Origin: Delphinus delphis
Lineage: Eukaryota; Chordata; Mammalia; Artiodactyla; Delphinidae
Direction of reading: 5' to 3'
DNA: 64,000 bases
Assembly (NCBI RefSeq): GCF_949987515.2
Contig: NC_082694.2
Span: forward strand, 18,013,355 to 18,077,354
Below are positions 1 to 11,710 of this stretch, piece by piece. Below the pieces are notes generated by a model. The model ran no database searches, had not been told where the DNA came from, and saw only the letters and a list, made by a program, of their open reading frames with translations. The stretch's first letter is position 1, and each line of letters starts with the position of its first letter. Made by a program: the position numbers and the translations under genes.

Positions 1-137
1 GACGCGCAGGCCCAGCAGCCATGGCTCACAGGCCCAGCCGCTCCATGGCATGTGGGATCTTCCTGGACCGGGGCACGAATCCGTGTCCCCTGCATCGGCA
101 GGCGGACTCTCAACCACTGCGCCACCAGGGAAGCCCA
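1..137 (-). mobile_element. CHR-type tRNA-derived SINE, cut by the window edge
   Basis: The reverse complement reads as the head and body of a cetacean CHR SINE. The tRNA-like promoter head lies at the right end (near 100-137) and the B-box-like GGTTCG-type sequence near 80-90. The tail would lie left of base 1 and is not visible. It abuts an L1 on its right, so it probably inserted in or beside that L1. The family assignment is strong; the age is an inference from its near-consensus sequence. Confidence 0.9.
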
Positions 138-1433
138 ATAAATGTAAGACTTTTATGTAAGACTTAAATGTAAGACCTGAAACCTTACAATTACTAGAAG
201 AAAACATAAGCAGTAAGCTCTTTGACACTGGTCTTAGCAACATTTCTTTTTCTTTTTTTTTTTGATCTGTCTCTTCAGGCAAGAGAAATAAAAGCAAAAA
301 TGTACAACTGGTACTATGTCAAACTAAGAAGTTTTTGCCCAGCAAAGGAAACTCTCAATAAAACAAAAAGGCAATCTTTTAAATGGGAGAAAGTATTTGA
401 AAATGATATATGATAAGTGTTAATATCCAAATTATAGTAAAGAAATGACACAACTCAATATCAAAAACAAACAAGCAAGCAAACAAAACAAACAAACCAA
501 AAACAAATCCATTTTAAAAATGAGCAGAGGACCTGAATCTCCAAAGAAGATATCCAGACAGTTGAGAAGATACTTCACCTCGCTAATCATCAGGGAAATG
601 CAAATCAAAACCAAAATGATATACCACTTCACATCAGTCAGAATGGCTATCATCAATAAGAAATCAAAACACATGTTGGAAATAATGTAGAGAAAAGAGA
701 ATCCCTGTGTGCACTATTGGTGTAATGTAAATTGGTAAAGTCACTATGAAAAACACTATAGAGCTTCCTCAAAATATTAAAAGTAGAGCTGTCATATGAT
801 CCAGCAATTCCACTTCTGGGTGTTTACCTGAAGAAAACAAAAACAGTAATTCAAAAAGATATATGCAATCCTATGTTTATTGCAGCATTATTTACAATAG
901 CCAAGATATGGACACAACGTAAGTGTTCATCAATATATGAATGGGTAAATAAGATCTGATACACACACACAGCAGAATATTACTCAGCTATAAAAAATAA
1001 TGAAATCCTGCCATTGATGACAACATGGTTGGACATAAAGCATATTATGTCAAGTAAATAAGTCAGACAGAGAAAGACACATACAGTATGATCATACTTA
1101 AGTGTGGAATTAAAAAACAAAACAAACAAAGCAAAACAGAAAAGGACATTGATACAGGGAAACCTGGTGGTTCCCAGTGGTAGAGGATGGGAATTGGGTG
1201 TCATAAGTAAGGGGGATTAAGAGATACAAACTCCTAGTTATAAAATAAATAAGTTGTGGGAACATAATATACAACATAAGGAATATAGCTAATAATACTG
1301 TAATTATTTTATATGGTGGTAGATGTTTACTGGCCTTGTTGTGATGTTATTTTGTAATGTGTTTGATTATTGGATCACTATGCTGTACACCTGAAATTAA
1401 CATAAAATGCACACCTACAATACTTCAATAAAA
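138..1433 (+). mobile_element. 5'-truncated L1: ORF2 C-terminus plus 3'UTR
   Basis: Degenerate L1 ORF2 sequence begins just after the SINE. Broken frames around 222-413 and 445-690 match the usual L1 ORF2 C-terminal stretch (frame with SFCPAKETLNKTKRQSFKWE). A 3'UTR follows from about 1090 and ends in an AATAAA-like signal and A-rich tail near 1425-1433. Stops and frameshifts rule out a working protein. The 3'UTR resembles older (L1MA-grade) elements more than the young L1s elsewhere in the window. Confidence 0.85.
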
Positions 1434-1454
1434 AATATACAGATGCAAATAAAT

Positions 1455-2120
1455 GTATGAAATAATGCTCATTATATTTGTTATAGGATTTGCAAATTAA
1501 TACAATAATGAGGGAAAAGAAAACACCTATTAGAATTACTACAAATGGTAATGCCAAATTATAGTGAGGATGCAGAATAGCAGGAACTTGTATTTATTGT
1601 TGGTAGGAATTAAAAATGGTACAACTACTTGATATAAAAAGTGGCAGTTTATTACAAAGGTAAACATGATAACTGATGTTCATGAAAAAAACTTACATGC
1701 AAGTATTTATAATAGTTTTATTTATAATAACCACATCTGGAAGTAACCAAGATATGCTTTGATACACATCCATAGAATGGAATATTATTCAATGATAAAA
1801 AGAAATGAGCTGTCAAGCCATAAAAAGACATGGAAGAACCTTAAATGCATAGTGATAATTGATAGAAGGTTCCTGTCAAAGCTAAATATTGTATGATTCC
1901 TATTACTGGACATCCCAGAAAATATAAAATTCTAGAGACAGGAAAAGGACCAATGGTTTCTGGGGGCTTAGAGGGCTGGGATAAAAGGTGAAGCACTGGG
2001 AATTATTTGCACAGTAAAATCATTCTATGTGAGATTGTAATGATGGATACAAGATATAATACATTTGTCAAAATCCATAAAGAGTCTTCACAAAGAGTAA
2101 ATCTAAATGTATTAAAGTTT
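1455..2120 (+). mobile_element. Older L1 fragment, ORF2 end and 3'UTR
   Basis: The sequence follows the typical order of an L1 3' end: the ORF2 C-terminal stretch (about 1520-1860), then a 3'UTR with the 'tggtttctgggggcttagagg' type block near 1955-1975. It is heavily diverged and has no usable frame. Its right boundary is uncertain, and sequence up to about 2600 may belong to the same or another old L1. Confidence 0.65.
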
Positions 2121-2640
2121 TTAAATTCATTTAGGAGCCAGGGAGAATCCAAGAAAAGAATGAAGACTACCATAGGAAAATGTAACTGATTTACAAATAT
2201 ATGAAACAACTTCACAGAAGGGGATGGAGGAAAGAAACGCTGACCAAAGTATCTTTAGAAATGAGTGAAGTCTATAAAACTAAAGTCAAAAGGAACTGCA
2301 CATAGATACTGTACTGTAGTTGATAAACTTTTTTCTCATCAGTGTATGATTCAACAATTCTGGTACTACCATATATGTATACTGGAATGACATAATGAAG
2401 CAGATGGAGGTCAGATGGTAAAAGTCAAGAGTCCTACTGGTGGAGTCCACCAGATAAACAAGGTGAGGAAACAAGAAAGATCTATGTGGTAATTAACTAG
2501 CAATAGAGACATTAGTGTAAACTAATGTTTAGCTTAATATAGATACAGATAGTTACATAATAAAATATTTCTAAATATGTTCATGAGTTAATATAAACAC
2601 ATATTTTTTGCTCCATCACCTGAGGGATGCTAAAGAAGCA
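2120..2640. other. Unassigned, AT-rich
   Basis: No convincing gene or repeat boundary is visible. The short open frames at 2003-2215 and 2286-2474 look like chance frames in AT-rich DNA. The stretch may be a degraded continuation of the neighbouring old L1. Confidence 0.4.
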
Positions 2641-3560
2641 ATACTCTAGCTTCAATAAATATGACTCACACCCATAACTTGGTTTCTAAAGCCACTCTTA
2701 AATTAAAAGAACTTAGGTTCCTTGGAGAAATGATTGAATCTAGAACTAAGGCAGGAAATATACAAGATGAGCCTGAAGTATCTTGAAGAACCAGAAAGTA
2801 AGGAAGTACTCAAAAACAAAACAAAACAGAAAACAACAGCAATAACAGAAACACCCTACACACGTTGATGAGGGCATGTCATGGTGGCGCAGAAGCCTAT
2901 TGAAATAACTCCCAATGCCAAGCTGAAACTATTTGAGCAATAAAATAGAGTATTATTGGATTATAACCCAAAGTATAAAATAAATATCCATGTGTCCATA
3001 TTAACGTAAATAAATTACTACATAGATTAATAGAGAAGAGACAAGTCTCCTATGCAGAAGAATTTCAAAGAGCACACCTTAGATGCTGGCTGCATATTTT
3101 GACTTTCCTGCAAAGTATACTGTATGGAAACAATGGAAAGGGAGAATGTGAATGCAGTGAGATGACTGACAAATACTAACATAGACAGGTGATCAAGGTC
3201 AACATCAATAGCCATAAATCATGTTGATTGTACATACAATTGAAATGATGTGATGAAAATGGCATTTTACCTCCATGGTCTTCCTCCCAGTGATCTACAA
3301 ACCCAGTCTTGTCATGAGAAAAAATCAGAAAAATTCTAATGTTGGACCATCCTATAAAATATTTGACTCCTCAAAACTGTCAAGGTCATGAGAAAACGAG
3401 AAAGTCAGAAAAACTGCCACAACCAAGAGTAGCCTAAAGAAACATTAAAACTAAATGTAATACGATATCTTGGATGGAATTCTGGAATAGAAAAAGGATA
3501 TTAGATGCAGCTAAGGAAATATAAAGAGACAACTGACTTTTAGTAACTAAAAAAAGCTAA
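2640..3560 (+). mobile_element. Old L1 3'UTR (L1M-type)
   Basis: This stretch carries a known L1M 3'UTR order: a 'ggattataacccaaagtataaa' block near 2959-2980, a 'gactcctcaaaactgtcaaggtcat' block near 3364-3388, and an 'agaaaaaggacatta' block near 3488-3502. A second homologous copy, more diverged, lies at 6120-7000. No coding potential remains. Confidence 0.75.
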
Positions 3561-3569
3561 GTTAGACTT

Positions 3570-3755
3570 TTAGATCATATTTTAAAATTACATTTCAAAT
3601 TTAGTAATAGAACAGCCCAACAAAAATTAGCTTTATATTTTGACAGATATTTTCAAAAGGACACATGTGAGTTGTGAATGAGTACTGGAAAAAATTCTCA
3701 AAATCTCAATGTGATTAGTAACAAGGAAAATGCAAATGAATAGAGTTCAGAAAGT
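3570..3755 (+). mobile_element. Short L1 ORF2 fragment
   Basis: About 180 bp follows the L1 ORF2 block that precedes the C-terminal region: a degenerate 'tttcaaaaggacacat' segment, then 'gaaaaaattctcaaaatctca' and 'ggaaaatgcaaat'. It is not continuous with the preceding 3'UTR, so it is a separate insertion or a rearranged piece. Confidence 0.55.
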
Positions 3756-4860
3756 ACTGTTTGAACACTAGAAGATAACATAGACAGAAAACTAGGAGTG
3801 AGGAACTGGAAATAATTCCCAACCAGTTGGTCCCTCTGTCACAGATATTTCTATACTTACTGGAGTTTCAGAGTCTGCATCTGATAATTATGGAACCGAG
3901 CAGGATTATCTCTGAAGTCTCTTTTAATTCTAATATTCAGTGAATTTATGTTGAGTAACAAGGATAGATAAGTTGTATATTTTTTTCTTTTATTTTTCTC
4001 CTGACAGTTGCATTAATTCAACTTCTTTGGATAATTGCTGCGAAGTGGTAAGAAGTTATAAGAATACAGATTCATCAACAGTTTGAGCACTTTCATTTGC
4101 AATTTGCAGTATAAGCAAAAGTGCTATTACCTTTAAAAGAATTTTATCAGAAAGTGGCAGGAATATGGTCCTTAATTTTCTAAAATGGAAAGTTATAATG
4201 TCTCCGTTATTAATCTAAACATTGGAAACTGGAAAATGTATATCCCAAGTGTTACTATAACTTAAAATTTTGCTTAAAATATGTCCCAGAAAATTAAATT
4301 CACCCCTGAACTGAGCCCTGGGGCAATGATTGATCTAACTATAAATTTTACACCTAAGGTATAAAACTCTGCGGTTGTTATTTTTTAATAAAAACACTGA
4401 CAGAACTTTTAAATTTCATTTTTTCTATCCATGTTCTTATGAAATTACAAGTTCCAGTCAATATCTGAAAGTTTAGGTAGCAAAAATAACTTTTTAAGTT
4501 TATATTAGTGACCAATATATATCAACAAAATAGAATGTCTTTAATCTGTGCACCCAGGTTGTTCCTCCCAGGACAGAACTGGAGATACTGAAGCTGCTCC
4601 TGAACAGCTTAAAGGAAATAAACTCTTCGCATTCAAGTTGTTTTATAACACCAACATCATCTATACTGAGCACAAACAAATATAAGTGTACAAAAAACAG
4701 CCCTCAAAAGTCTGTTCATAAAGACATGAAATAGAGTGAAAAAACATTCTATTTTTTCATGATATAACAAATAGATTTTAACACATTAAATCTGCATCAT
4801 TTGTTTATCAACCATTATGGAGAGCTGTGTTGATTTCCAAAGAAAATACAGTTTCATTGT
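3756..4860. other. Unassigned non-coding stretch
   Basis: I recognise no repeat family, exon or RNA gene here. The composition is AT-rich with mixed sequence and no long open frame on either strand. It lies directly downstream, in the minus-strand sense, of the FLYWCH-like fragment, so it could hold more of the same decayed element. I could not see further protein similarity. Confidence 0.4.
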
Positions 4861-4945
4861 GTCAAGTTGCATGTCTGGTGTTTTTGTTGCCAACTTATTT
4901 GCCTCAAGAAGTTTCATCACACAATAGATAGGCTATAAGACAATT

Positions 4946-5128
4946 TTACCATAAAAGGTAAAATAACAAAAATTTAATAAAATAAGTATGCAATCTGGCT
5001 TTACACTCTCTTACTTCACAAATCCAGTAAGTTTTCTTATCCCAGTATTTTCTAACAAGTCGATACACATAGTTGTTATCATTCACTATTTTAAGACCAC
5101 CACTTCCACTTGTCACTGTACAGACCAT
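4946..5128 (-). pseudogene. Decayed FLYWCH-type zinc-finger fragment
   Basis: The minus-strand frame of 60 codons starts at an ATG (5126-5128). Residues 9-48 follow the FLYWCH zinc-finger pattern: a G-G-L-K-I start, then Y20-V-Y22, then K31-K-T-Y-W35-I-C37, then C42-K-A-R. The aromatic core and the two zinc-binding cysteines are present. The closing H-x-H pair is missing and the frame runs into a hydrophobic tail and a stop. A further minus-strand stretch in another frame (about 4863-4925) ends in a T-P-D-like motif where a FLYWCH finger usually has its histidine tail, which suggests an indel. FLYWCH fingers occur in MULE-type transposases and in a few host genes such as FLYWCH1. The fragment is too short to say which source applies. 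The neighbours are anonymous AT-rich DNA and old L1 pieces. Confidence 0.5.
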
Positions 5129-5129
5129 T

Positions 5130-6115
5130 ATGAGGCCTAAGATTTATATAAGTATAAAAATGAGAGTATCGTGTCAATGGAGAAATGGAGCCACATTGTC
5201 AACCAGTTGAAACCAAACTGTCAAATCAAAATGTCAACCAGTTATAATTGCCTTACTACCAGTAAATTTTGTGGTGAAACTGCTAGCAGTAAAGATTATT
5301 ATGGCAAGAAAAACCCTAGAACCAACAAATTGAAGTATTTTACCCTAAGAAGTTGTGGGTCATGTTAGAGACTAAAGCATGAAGATCAGCTAAACCAGGA
5401 AACACCAGAAATATTAAATCTAGAGAAAATCTTAAGCAGGCTGAGTTGGTTAATAATAGTAAGAACTAATATCCATCCACCAATGTCAAAAGAAGGATCA
5501 CAGGGAATTCAGTAAGTAGAGAAGCAAGGCTAGAAAGAAATAATAGGATGACAAAATAGTGAATATAGAAATTGGTAAATATAAAATTAAATCTCGGTAA
5601 CCATTGATGAAAAAAATAAATTTGAGGGGCAGTGAAAAAACAAAAAAGAAGATGAAACTGTAATACAAATATAAGGGGTAAAAATGAAGATACTATTTAA
5701 ATTAGGGAATTTTGAAGTCAAATATTTATGTGGAAATTTTAAGAGTTATCAAACAAACAAAAAACAAAGTAGCATATTTAATTTCCAAATCAGAAAGAGA
5801 AAAGAGGAAGACCTAGAGAAAACTAAGTAAATCCAACAGAAAACAGCCAAAGAGAATGAAAGCAGAAGCAAAGATAAACTTGCTAATTGTGAGATACAGA
5901 GCATAATTTTTGAAATAACACTTATTAGCAATCAAAATAAATTCAGATTTACAAAACAGAAAATTAAGTTAAAGTTTGTAAAACTGATTTTATGGTGAGA
6001 CACACTTAAAATATTGTGAGAGGAATGTTTTCAGTTGATGTATATAAATATATACTATACAAATATTAACTAAAATTAAGTTAGTGGAATAGATATAGAA
6101 CTCAGATCTTGATGC
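5130..6115. other. A-rich degenerate sequence, partly L1-like
   Basis: The plus-strand frame at 5171-5368 has no recognisable domain. From about 5740 to 5880 the A-rich sequence, with blocks such as 'aaatccaacagaaaacagcc', resembles the decayed spacer between the endonuclease and reverse transcriptase of old L1s. No boundaries can be set with confidence. Confidence 0.35.
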
Positions 6116-6119
6116 TCAA

Positions 6120-7000
6120 ACAAACTGAATCAGGGATCCTTGGAATAAAAGCAAATTTTAGGACCAGGGCAAAAAATATACAAGGTGATTCTAGAGCACT
6201 GTGCATTGGTGGAAGAATGTCAAAGGAAAACATGACCCAAATAGAAGAGCTCCCAATGGTTCAAGCCAGAACAACTTGAGCAGTGACAAAAAGTAGTACT
6301 GTATTATCACCCAAAGTATAAATATCCATTAGTTCATACTGACACAAATAAATGAGAAAGGTGGAAGGAAGGAAGGAAGGAAGGAAGGGAAGAAGGAAGG
6401 AAGGGAGGAAGGGAGGAATGAAGGGAGGATGGAAGGGATGCAGGCAGGCAGTCAGGCACAAATCTCTCATGCAGAAAAATTCCAAATAATTTATGTACAT
6501 CATCTATCCTCAAGAAAGTGCAGTGTAATTCTCCACTTCATAAGCATGAGCCTCACATATTGACTTTCTTCCAAAGAGCATAGTGTTGAAAGGAGAGGGC
6601 AACTTTACAGTGGAGAAATCCAACAAATACTACCTCAGCCATGTGGTTAAGGACAGTATGAACAGTGATGTCATGTTAATATGTCTTGTTATGATATAAT
6701 AATAATGACGCTTCACCTCTGTAGTCTTCCTCAGGGTAATCATAAGAAAAACAACAGAAAAATCTCAATGGAATGACGTTCTACAAAATATCTGACCAAG
6801 ACTCCTCAAAACTCTCAAGGTCTTCAAAACAAGAAAAATGTGAGAAATTGACATGGCTGAGAGAAGAGTAGGGAGAAAAGAGAATAAATGTAAAGTGTAT
6901 CCTGGATAAGATCCTGGGACAGAAAAAGGACATTAAAAATAAGGAAATCTGAATGAAGTATTGACTTTAGTTAATAACACAAATATTAGAATGTAATTGA
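6120..7000 (+). mobile_element. Old L1 3'UTR, second copy
   Basis: It is homologous to 2640-3560, with shared blocks in the same order: 'cacccaaagtataaatatcca' near 6309-6329, 'gactcctcaaaactctcaaggtc' near 6800-6822, and 'gggacagaaaaaggacatt' near 6916-6934. It is interrupted by a GGAA microsatellite. No coding sequence survives. Confidence 0.75.
6361..6456. repeat. GGAA/GGCA-rich microsatellite
   Basis: Perfect GGAA repeats open the tract. They decay into AAGGGAGG-type variants and end in short CAGG units. The tract lies inside the old L1 3'UTR. On the other strand it produces a spurious open frame rich in Pro, Phe and Ser (6261-6503). Confidence 0.95.
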
Positions 7001-7004
7001 TGTC

Positions 7005-7215
7005 ACAATATTAATAGCAGACAAAATAGAATTTATGGCAAACAGCATTACTAAGCAAAAGGGATAATTATATTTTTATAAACGGACAATTTCACAAGGA
7101 ATATGAGTCATTCTTTTATATCTACACTCCAAGTATGCAGCTACTAGAAAGAGTAATTTACATATGTAATTTTGATATTTAGATGTTAAGGAAAAATCTG
7201 CAGGAAATAAGATCT
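7005..7215 (+). mobile_element. Old L1 fragment near the endonuclease region
   Basis: A block beginning near 7015, with 'gacaaaatagaatttatggca' and later 'ccaagtatgcagct', resembles the L1 ORF2 endonuclease-region sequence of old elements. It follows a 3'UTR rather than preceding one, so it belongs to a different insertion from 6120-7000. Confidence 0.5.
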
Positions 7216-8655
7216 GGAATTCAGTTAATCAGCATAAAATATAATGATTGAAATATGCAATAATATAGCAAAATATATCCCTGACACATACTTGAGCAGG
7301 GTACACTGTTCTAGGAAGAATAAACACTTTATTTTATTTATTTATTGTTTTATTGCTCAGAGACATTCAATCCTGTTGAGGAGTCAGGCTTCCTACAAAA
7401 CAAAAAGCAGAGTAACAATAAGGTGTATGAACCAAGTCAGGAAAGTGGCCCAGTGAATGAGGGAGTGATCCAATTTGCAGAGTAAGAATATTATGGTTAC
7501 TTTAGCAACTTTAGATGTTATATTATAATATAGATGGACATCAAGCAGATATTAAGACAATATATAATCCAGATAGTCTGGAGATGATCCTGCCCTGAAA
7601 AAACAGATTATTATCAATGATTGCCAACAGGAAACAAAGTACAGCTATCTAGATCATGAAGAGAACTAAAAAAGAAAACTGGCTGAAGCAGTCTAGGATT
7701 TTTAATCAGTCAAGTTTTTGCACAGAATCTCCTGCACGTATGTGAGTGCAGACTATCTATTTGAGGGCAAGAAGGTGAGTTGACAGATAAATGCCACTTG
7801 TCAGGGGGAAAGGAAATAGAGGTAAGTCAGTGGAAGGACCAAAATTTTTACACCTGATATTTTTAGAGTTAAATATTTTAATTCAGGTACTCCACTTTGA
7901 AACTTTAGAAACACCTTATGGGTTTTTTGTGCATTTTTCTCTCTCTTAATGTTGAGTAAATTGTCTGAAAATATATTATTTTATTTTCTTAAACGTAAAT
8001 CTATAAAACAAATAGAGTCTATCAACTCTTTAGCCAGTGGTTCACAGGTAAGAATTGAGCAGTTTCTATGCCATTGCTTGCCAAGTGGAAGTATAATGGA
8101 CTGCAAGTAAAAGATTCCAGAATCTTGTAGCAAAATTAATCATTTCTAAATTGATGTCATTTTGTACCACTATATATGTTGAATCCTTCGAGTTTTTCTT
8201 TTGAACTCTCATTTATTTCTCCTCTGCCTCAGTTTTTGTGTCTCACCTCCTCTAAGTCATACCTATGATTTTGTCTTCTAATTTTGGTGTTTTGTTTTCT
8301 CCCTCTTGGCCTGACATTGCTCAGTTCAGTGATCCAAGCTCTAGCTTAGCTTGAGACTCTGTTTCTTGAACCTTTCCACTGAGACTGTCACAGCCTTCCT
8401 GAGATTTGGATGCTCCACATCCAGGGTGCTAGATACAATGCTCACTCTGGCCAGTAGTATTAAAGAAAACCACATATAGAGCAAAATGAGGAAGATAGCA
8501 TCTCCTTTGTATGTGGAATGTCCCCTCCCCATCTTTCTCATTGTAGGTAGTGGTGCTGAGCATGTGATGTCCCTAGGGTCGCTTTAATACCTGTTTATAT
8601 CCTAAGTAGAGCATTTGGCATACTCTGATCCCCCCTGCCTGATTTGAAATGTTCT
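7216..8655. other. Unassigned non-coding stretch
   Basis: I see no gene or clear repeat. The open frames at 7244-7456 (+) and 8341-8541 (-) are short, lack domain motifs and have no splice or coding context. The stretch is moderately AT-rich with ordinary sequence complexity. Confidence 0.4.
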
Positions 8656-8772
8656 TCCATTTATCTCTTTACTTATTTAATCTCTCTAAGACTCAGAGCT
8701 GTTTACTGTAAAATGGGAATAACTATCCCATGGGATTGCATGACAAAATGAAGATACAGTGTCTTTCATAAA
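8656..8772 (+). mobile_element. MIR SINE fragment
   Basis: The sequence follows the MIR core and 3' region: 'ttaatctctctaagactcag', then 'tgtaaaatgggaataact', then a degenerate ATTGCATGA block. This order matches the CTCAG and TGTAAAATGGG landmarks of MIR. It is an ancient mammal-wide copy, well diverged. Confidence 0.7.
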
Positions 8773-10385
8773 AATTTGTCTTATGTTTCTAATTAGGTTA
8801 AAACAAACTAAGGGAAATTATTACCTCTGCCCATGCTCCCTATACCTCATACCAATGTGAATATATCTGAATACCATGGATACTAATGAACCTGTAGATG
8901 TACCTACCCAATCGATGTACCAAAATGTAATGTTCAAGAGATTATGATAAACTGTATTAGACATTGCTATAATAATAAGCAGATTTAATTTATTTTGTTG
9001 CAATTACTTGGTCAAGTTTTTCAGTTATATTTTTTGTTTTCAATGTGTTAGGACAAACATACAAGTTTCTTATATATCTACAATTTTTTGGCACTCGAGA
9101 GACCATTCATTACTGTCAAGGAGCAGCTGATGTCATAAGTGAATTTAGTTCAATATTCTAAAACATTTCCCAGAAAGCAGCTAAGTTCCATTGTAAAAAT
9201 ACTGTGTTCACACGGCTAAGAAAGAGTTGTTTTATTAAAAAACCAAAGTATTTTTCTATGATAAGTATGCCTTCAGGAGATTTGATTCCAAACACAATGG
9301 TTTTTACTGTGCATTGCTACCCAATAGCACTTCAGGAAAGTTGAGTTATATAGGATTGCAATGATGCATGAATGGCTGAGAATTAGAAAAGGAAATGGAA
9401 TTTTTATGTCAAGGTAGCATTCTTTTTTAGAATTCTGAATTGCTTTGAAGCTTTTCCTGTCTCTTCTAATTTTAGCCTGAGGTCATGGAAACAAAATGTA
9501 GCTTATTAAATTTCCATGAACTATAGATGAGACACTTAAAAACTTTTAAATGTCTTTTTTTCTAAAGAAAACAATAGTTAAAGCTTACAACATTATACCC
9601 TAGGCATGAATTAACAGTCCATAGAGGCATTATGTGATTCAATGTTAATAAATATAACATCAAATATTCATAACTGTTGAAGTAATATCTTATTAAAAAG
9701 CTTACTTTTATTTCCTTTTACCATAAGAACCAGTTTTTACTCATTTGTGGAGATTCCAAAAACAGAAAAATGATATCAGAAACTGTTAATATGGATTAGC
9801 CCAACTAGAATTATTAGAATGTTAATCTACTAGGATTCCAAGACATCACCATCAAATATCATAAATAGAGAACATTTATTCCACATTTCCATTGGTTATT
9901 CCTCACAAAATTGTAAAATATTTAGAATTAGTCTGTTTTCCTCTGTTAACTATAGAAAGAAAATGAAAACCAAGTTAATTTAAAGCAATGGTAAAAAGAA
10001 CACCCACATTAACACACAAAATCATCTGCCTTTAGACATTTCTGTGGAAGGTGATTCTCTGCACACATAGATATTGTAAAATGTTATTGTCAGTGGTTGC
10101 AGGCACATTATATTTTGATTTTGAATAATGCATAATATGTTTATTTAGAACTAGATATTTGTTTAATTCTCTAAAACTTTAACCTCTTATTATGATTCCC
10201 ATGGATTTGTCTGGTTCTGACAGTTTCAGAAAATATCAATAATTATTGAACGAAGGAAATATTTTGCCACAATAAGATTTAGGAAAAAAGTATATATTAA
10301 ACCAGACTTTTAATTGTATGTATGTGAGTTCCTCTATTTTCATGAAAGTAGGTAATTAATGTTACCAAATTATGAATAATGTTTG
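8773..10385. other. Unassigned, probably unique sequence
   Basis: No recognisable repeat, exon or RNA gene is visible. The frame at 8821-9003 (-) is short and has no motif. The region is AT-rich and free of homopolymer tails or terminal repeats that would mark a recent insertion. Confidence 0.4.
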
Positions 10386-10900
10386 TGGGTAGACATTGAT
10401 TGTTGTCGACCAAACAGACCCACTCTTCTCCATCTCAACAAAACCCTGGTTTTCTTCTTGTATTGTTTCTTCATAGAGAAGCTTTATGCTTCAGGTTAGG
10501 TGAACGTCAAGTTCATCTTACCAGTGATTGTTTAAAGCCTGGAGATATGATAAAATTTGGACCAATGGGATGTGAGGATAAGTTTTATGGGGGATTATTT
10601 GAGGATAAGTTTTATGGGGGATTATTTGAAAGGTTTCTGCACTGATCAGTAGCACACAAGAGGTATCCAAGGAGAGAATGTTTCTCTTACTCTAACTTAT
10701 ACTATCATGTCTGTATATAATTCCTGGTGCTGTGACAGCCACTTTCCTTTCATGAGGGAAAATAGGATGAAGATGACAGAACCTAACATTGAAAAGGAAC
10801 CAGATGAAGTTGGAGCTGATTTACATAACATAATAAAGTGAGAGTTGTAGCTTAAACAGTCAGATCCTAGCAGCCCAGAACAAGAATTTAGAAGGTTGTG
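10385..10900 (+). repeat. Ancient LTR-like interspersed repeat
   Basis: The order 'ccagtgattgtttaaagcctg', 'accaatgggatgtgagg', 'ggtgctgtgacagcca' and 'catgagggaaaatagg' is shared with a common mammalian repeat of MLT/LTR type. I cannot name the subfamily from memory. The plus-strand frame at 10400-10645 is only open sequence across this repeat and has no known domain. A local 27-bp duplication inside it is listed separately. Confidence 0.5.
10574..10627. repeat. Perfect 27-bp tandem duplication
   Basis: The 27-base unit at 10574-10600 is repeated exactly at 10601-10627. The unit begins gaggataagttt and ends ggattattt. The two copies are identical, which indicates a recent event inside a much older repeat. 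Being a multiple of three, it keeps the open frame and shows as a repeated EDKFYGGLF peptide. Confidence 0.98.
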
Positions 10901-10969
10901 AACAAAAAAATAGAAATTTTAACATCTACGCTTTAAATTTAGAACATTCTTCGTAACTTTTGCATATAT

Positions 10970-11165
10970 GTCATGACATTTTTTCTTTCTTATAACTCTA
11001 AAATAGGCATATTTTCCTACCATTCTAATGGTAAGGAAACTGAGATTGTGGAGTCTTATATCAATACAAATTTTTGATTTCAAGGGCCATGAAAATTGGA
11101 AACGTGATCAAGACTGGAGCCCATGATTTCCAACTCTGAATATAATGATTTTTCTATATTCCTAT
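10970..11165 (+). mobile_element. MIR SINE fragment
   Basis: The blocks 'ggtaaggaaactgagattgt', then 'gactggagcccatgatttcc' and 'aactctgaatataatg' follow the order of the MIR core and 3' part. It is strongly diverged, and the boundaries are approximate. Confidence 0.6.
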
Positions 11166-11545
11166 GGTGGGTCATCCTAAGAATAGATAAAAGAATTCCA
11201 GTTGACATTATTGGTTCTTAATGACTTAACATAAATATATTGTCATGTCATCAGCCAAAGAGTGAAATAAGAATAATAATGGAAAAAGAAGAAACTATCA
11301 TTTTATCATTTGTACTGGGGCAGTTCTTTGAGCAACATACCCACAAATTTCACATCCAGCTTAAGGAATTAAAGAAAACTTTCCAATTAACTGCATTGCT
11401 TCATTTTGGTCATCCTGTATTTTTAATGTCAATATTCCTAGATTATTTCCCAATGTCTCCCATATACAAATTTGTCTTGTATTATGTCTTCCTAATTTAG
11501 GCTTTAAAATTTATTTACAAGTGTTCAGTATCCAGTCTTTTCTAT
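11166..11545. other. Unassigned short stretch
   Basis: The plus-strand frame at 11240-11500 (86 codons) has no recognisable domain and no coding context. It is most likely a chance frame. No repeat is recognised. Confidence 0.35.
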
Positions 11546-11569
11546 CTACATTAGTTTTTTTTTTAACTT

Positions 11570-11710
11570 GTTTAAGAAATATTTATTATCAGCTATAGTC
11601 CAGGTACTGTGGACTCATCAAGGAACAAGACAGACAAAGCCAGTGCTCTCCTAGAGCTGACAGTTGAGACTCAAATAAAAAGCAAGTAAACACAACAAAC
11701 AAAATAATTA
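11570..11710 (+). mobile_element. L2-like ancient repeat fragment
   Basis: The blocks 'atagtccaggtactgtgg', 'caaggaacaagacagac' and 'gtgctctcctagagctgaca' correspond to the widespread 'gccaggcactgt ... aacaaaacagac ... tggagcttaca' repeat, which I believe belongs to the L2 group. The class is likely, the name less so. Confidence 0.5.

Noticed and set aside
141..180. Three near-copies of an atgtaagact-type word
   Set aside because: A short local repeat at an L1/SINE border, too short and imperfect to interpret. It may partly be a target-site duplication whose other side lies outside the window.
6261..6503. 80-codon minus-strand frame rich in Pro and Phe
   Set aside because: Produced by translation of the GGAA microsatellite.
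11527..11550. Sequence resembling the right flank of the large L1 (tctacattagttttt versus tctactttagttttt)
   Set aside because: It lies about 230 bases away from the L1 3' end, so it cannot be a simple target-site duplication. T-rich words of this kind recur by chance.
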